A stretch of DNA of 5,914 nt from an uncultured Collinsella sp. (GTDB lineage: Bacteria; Actinomycetota; Coriobacteriia; Coriobacteriales; Coriobacteriaceae), in contig CAUDAE010000111.1 in the NCBI GenBank assembly GCA_958447445.1, positions 1 through 5,914 of the forward strand, written 5' to 3'. The position numbers and the translations under genes were made by a program. Below the pieces are notes generated by a model. The model saw only the letters and a program-made list of their open reading frames with translations, had not been told where the DNA came from and made no database searches. Below, piece by piece: positions 5,776 through 5,914 of the stretch; position 1 is the stretch's first letter; every line of letters begins with the position of its first letter.

Positions 5776-5914
5776 ATGCAGCGTGCCAAACAGATATCGG
5801 AGTCTATTGAGCTGGGCATCATCTTGGCGCTCGCCGGTGGCTTTATGGACGTGTATTCGTACATTGGGCGCGACCATGTTTTCGCCAACGCGCAGACAGG
5901 CAACATCCTGCTCG
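5776..5914 (+). CDS. DUF1275 (YoaK-like) membrane protein, N-terminal part (cut by window edge)
   Basis: The first 46 codons are present and the gene continues past the right edge. The segment LALAGGFMDVYSYIGRDHVFANAQTGNILL (residues 17-46) carries the hallmarks of DUF1275: a glycine-rich first membrane helix GGF(L/M)D, then FANAQTGN at 36-43. These are predicted multi-pass inner-membrane proteins of about 220-250 residues with no settled function. The ATG at 5776 is chosen for its AAGGAGG site and because family proteins start a short way before this helix. The frame also stays open upstream to ATGs at 5713, 5701 and 5602; the last has GGGGGAG three bases before it and would add 58 residues without family resemblance. 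The gene is divergent from ygiQ; no clear promoter was found for it, though TTGTCA at 5695-5700 could be a -35 box. Confidence 0.85.
   Translation, partial: MQRAKQISESIELGIILALAGGFMDVYSYIGRDHVFANAQTGNILL

Noticed and set aside
5202..5810. Plus-strand open frame of 202 codons crossing the ygiQ start and the intergenic region
   Set aside because: It overlaps ygiQ antisense and runs out of frame into the DUF1275 gene; no family features.

Overview
The window looks like chromosomal DNA of a fairly GC-rich, gut-type anaerobe. The best guess is an actinomycete of the class Coriobacteriia (Collinsella/Olsenella-like), with a GC-rich Firmicute as the alternative. This is inferred from base composition, strong GGAGG ribosome sites, GTG starts, a PTS beta-glucoside operon under an AraC-type regulator, and a YgiQ next to a DUF1275 (YoaK-like) gene. 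No marker gene proves it.

Left part (1-3331): a sugar-use module. On the minus strand is the first 80 codons of an AraC-family regulator, cut by the window edge. Divergent from it, after a 153-nt intergenic region with back-to-back promoter-like sequences, is a tight two-gene operon. The first gene is a family 1 glycoside hydrolase of the 6-phospho-beta-glucosidase type (394-1872). The second is a beta-glucoside-type PTS permease with IIB and IIC domains but no IIA (1884-3254). The permease would import and phosphorylate a beta-glucoside, the hydrolase would split the 6-phospho product, and the regulator would probably sense the sugar or its product. A strong hairpin with a short T run closes the operon.

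Right part (3381-5914): on the minus strand, converging on the operon, is a complete YgiQ-family radical SAM protein with low-complexity basic tails at both ends. It is divergent from the start of a DUF1275 membrane protein that runs off the right edge. The 253-nt region between them holds a perfect 11-bp inverted repeat beside the likely ygiQ promoter. By eye, ygiQ is clearly richer in G+C than the sugar operon.

I see no RNA genes, insertion sequences, CRISPR arrays or prophage genes. All five genes belong to recognisable families. The points worth checking are the altered phosphate-binding loop of the hydrolase, the regulatory sequences in the two divergent intergenic regions, and the YgiQ tails. 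I do not see an evident new system.
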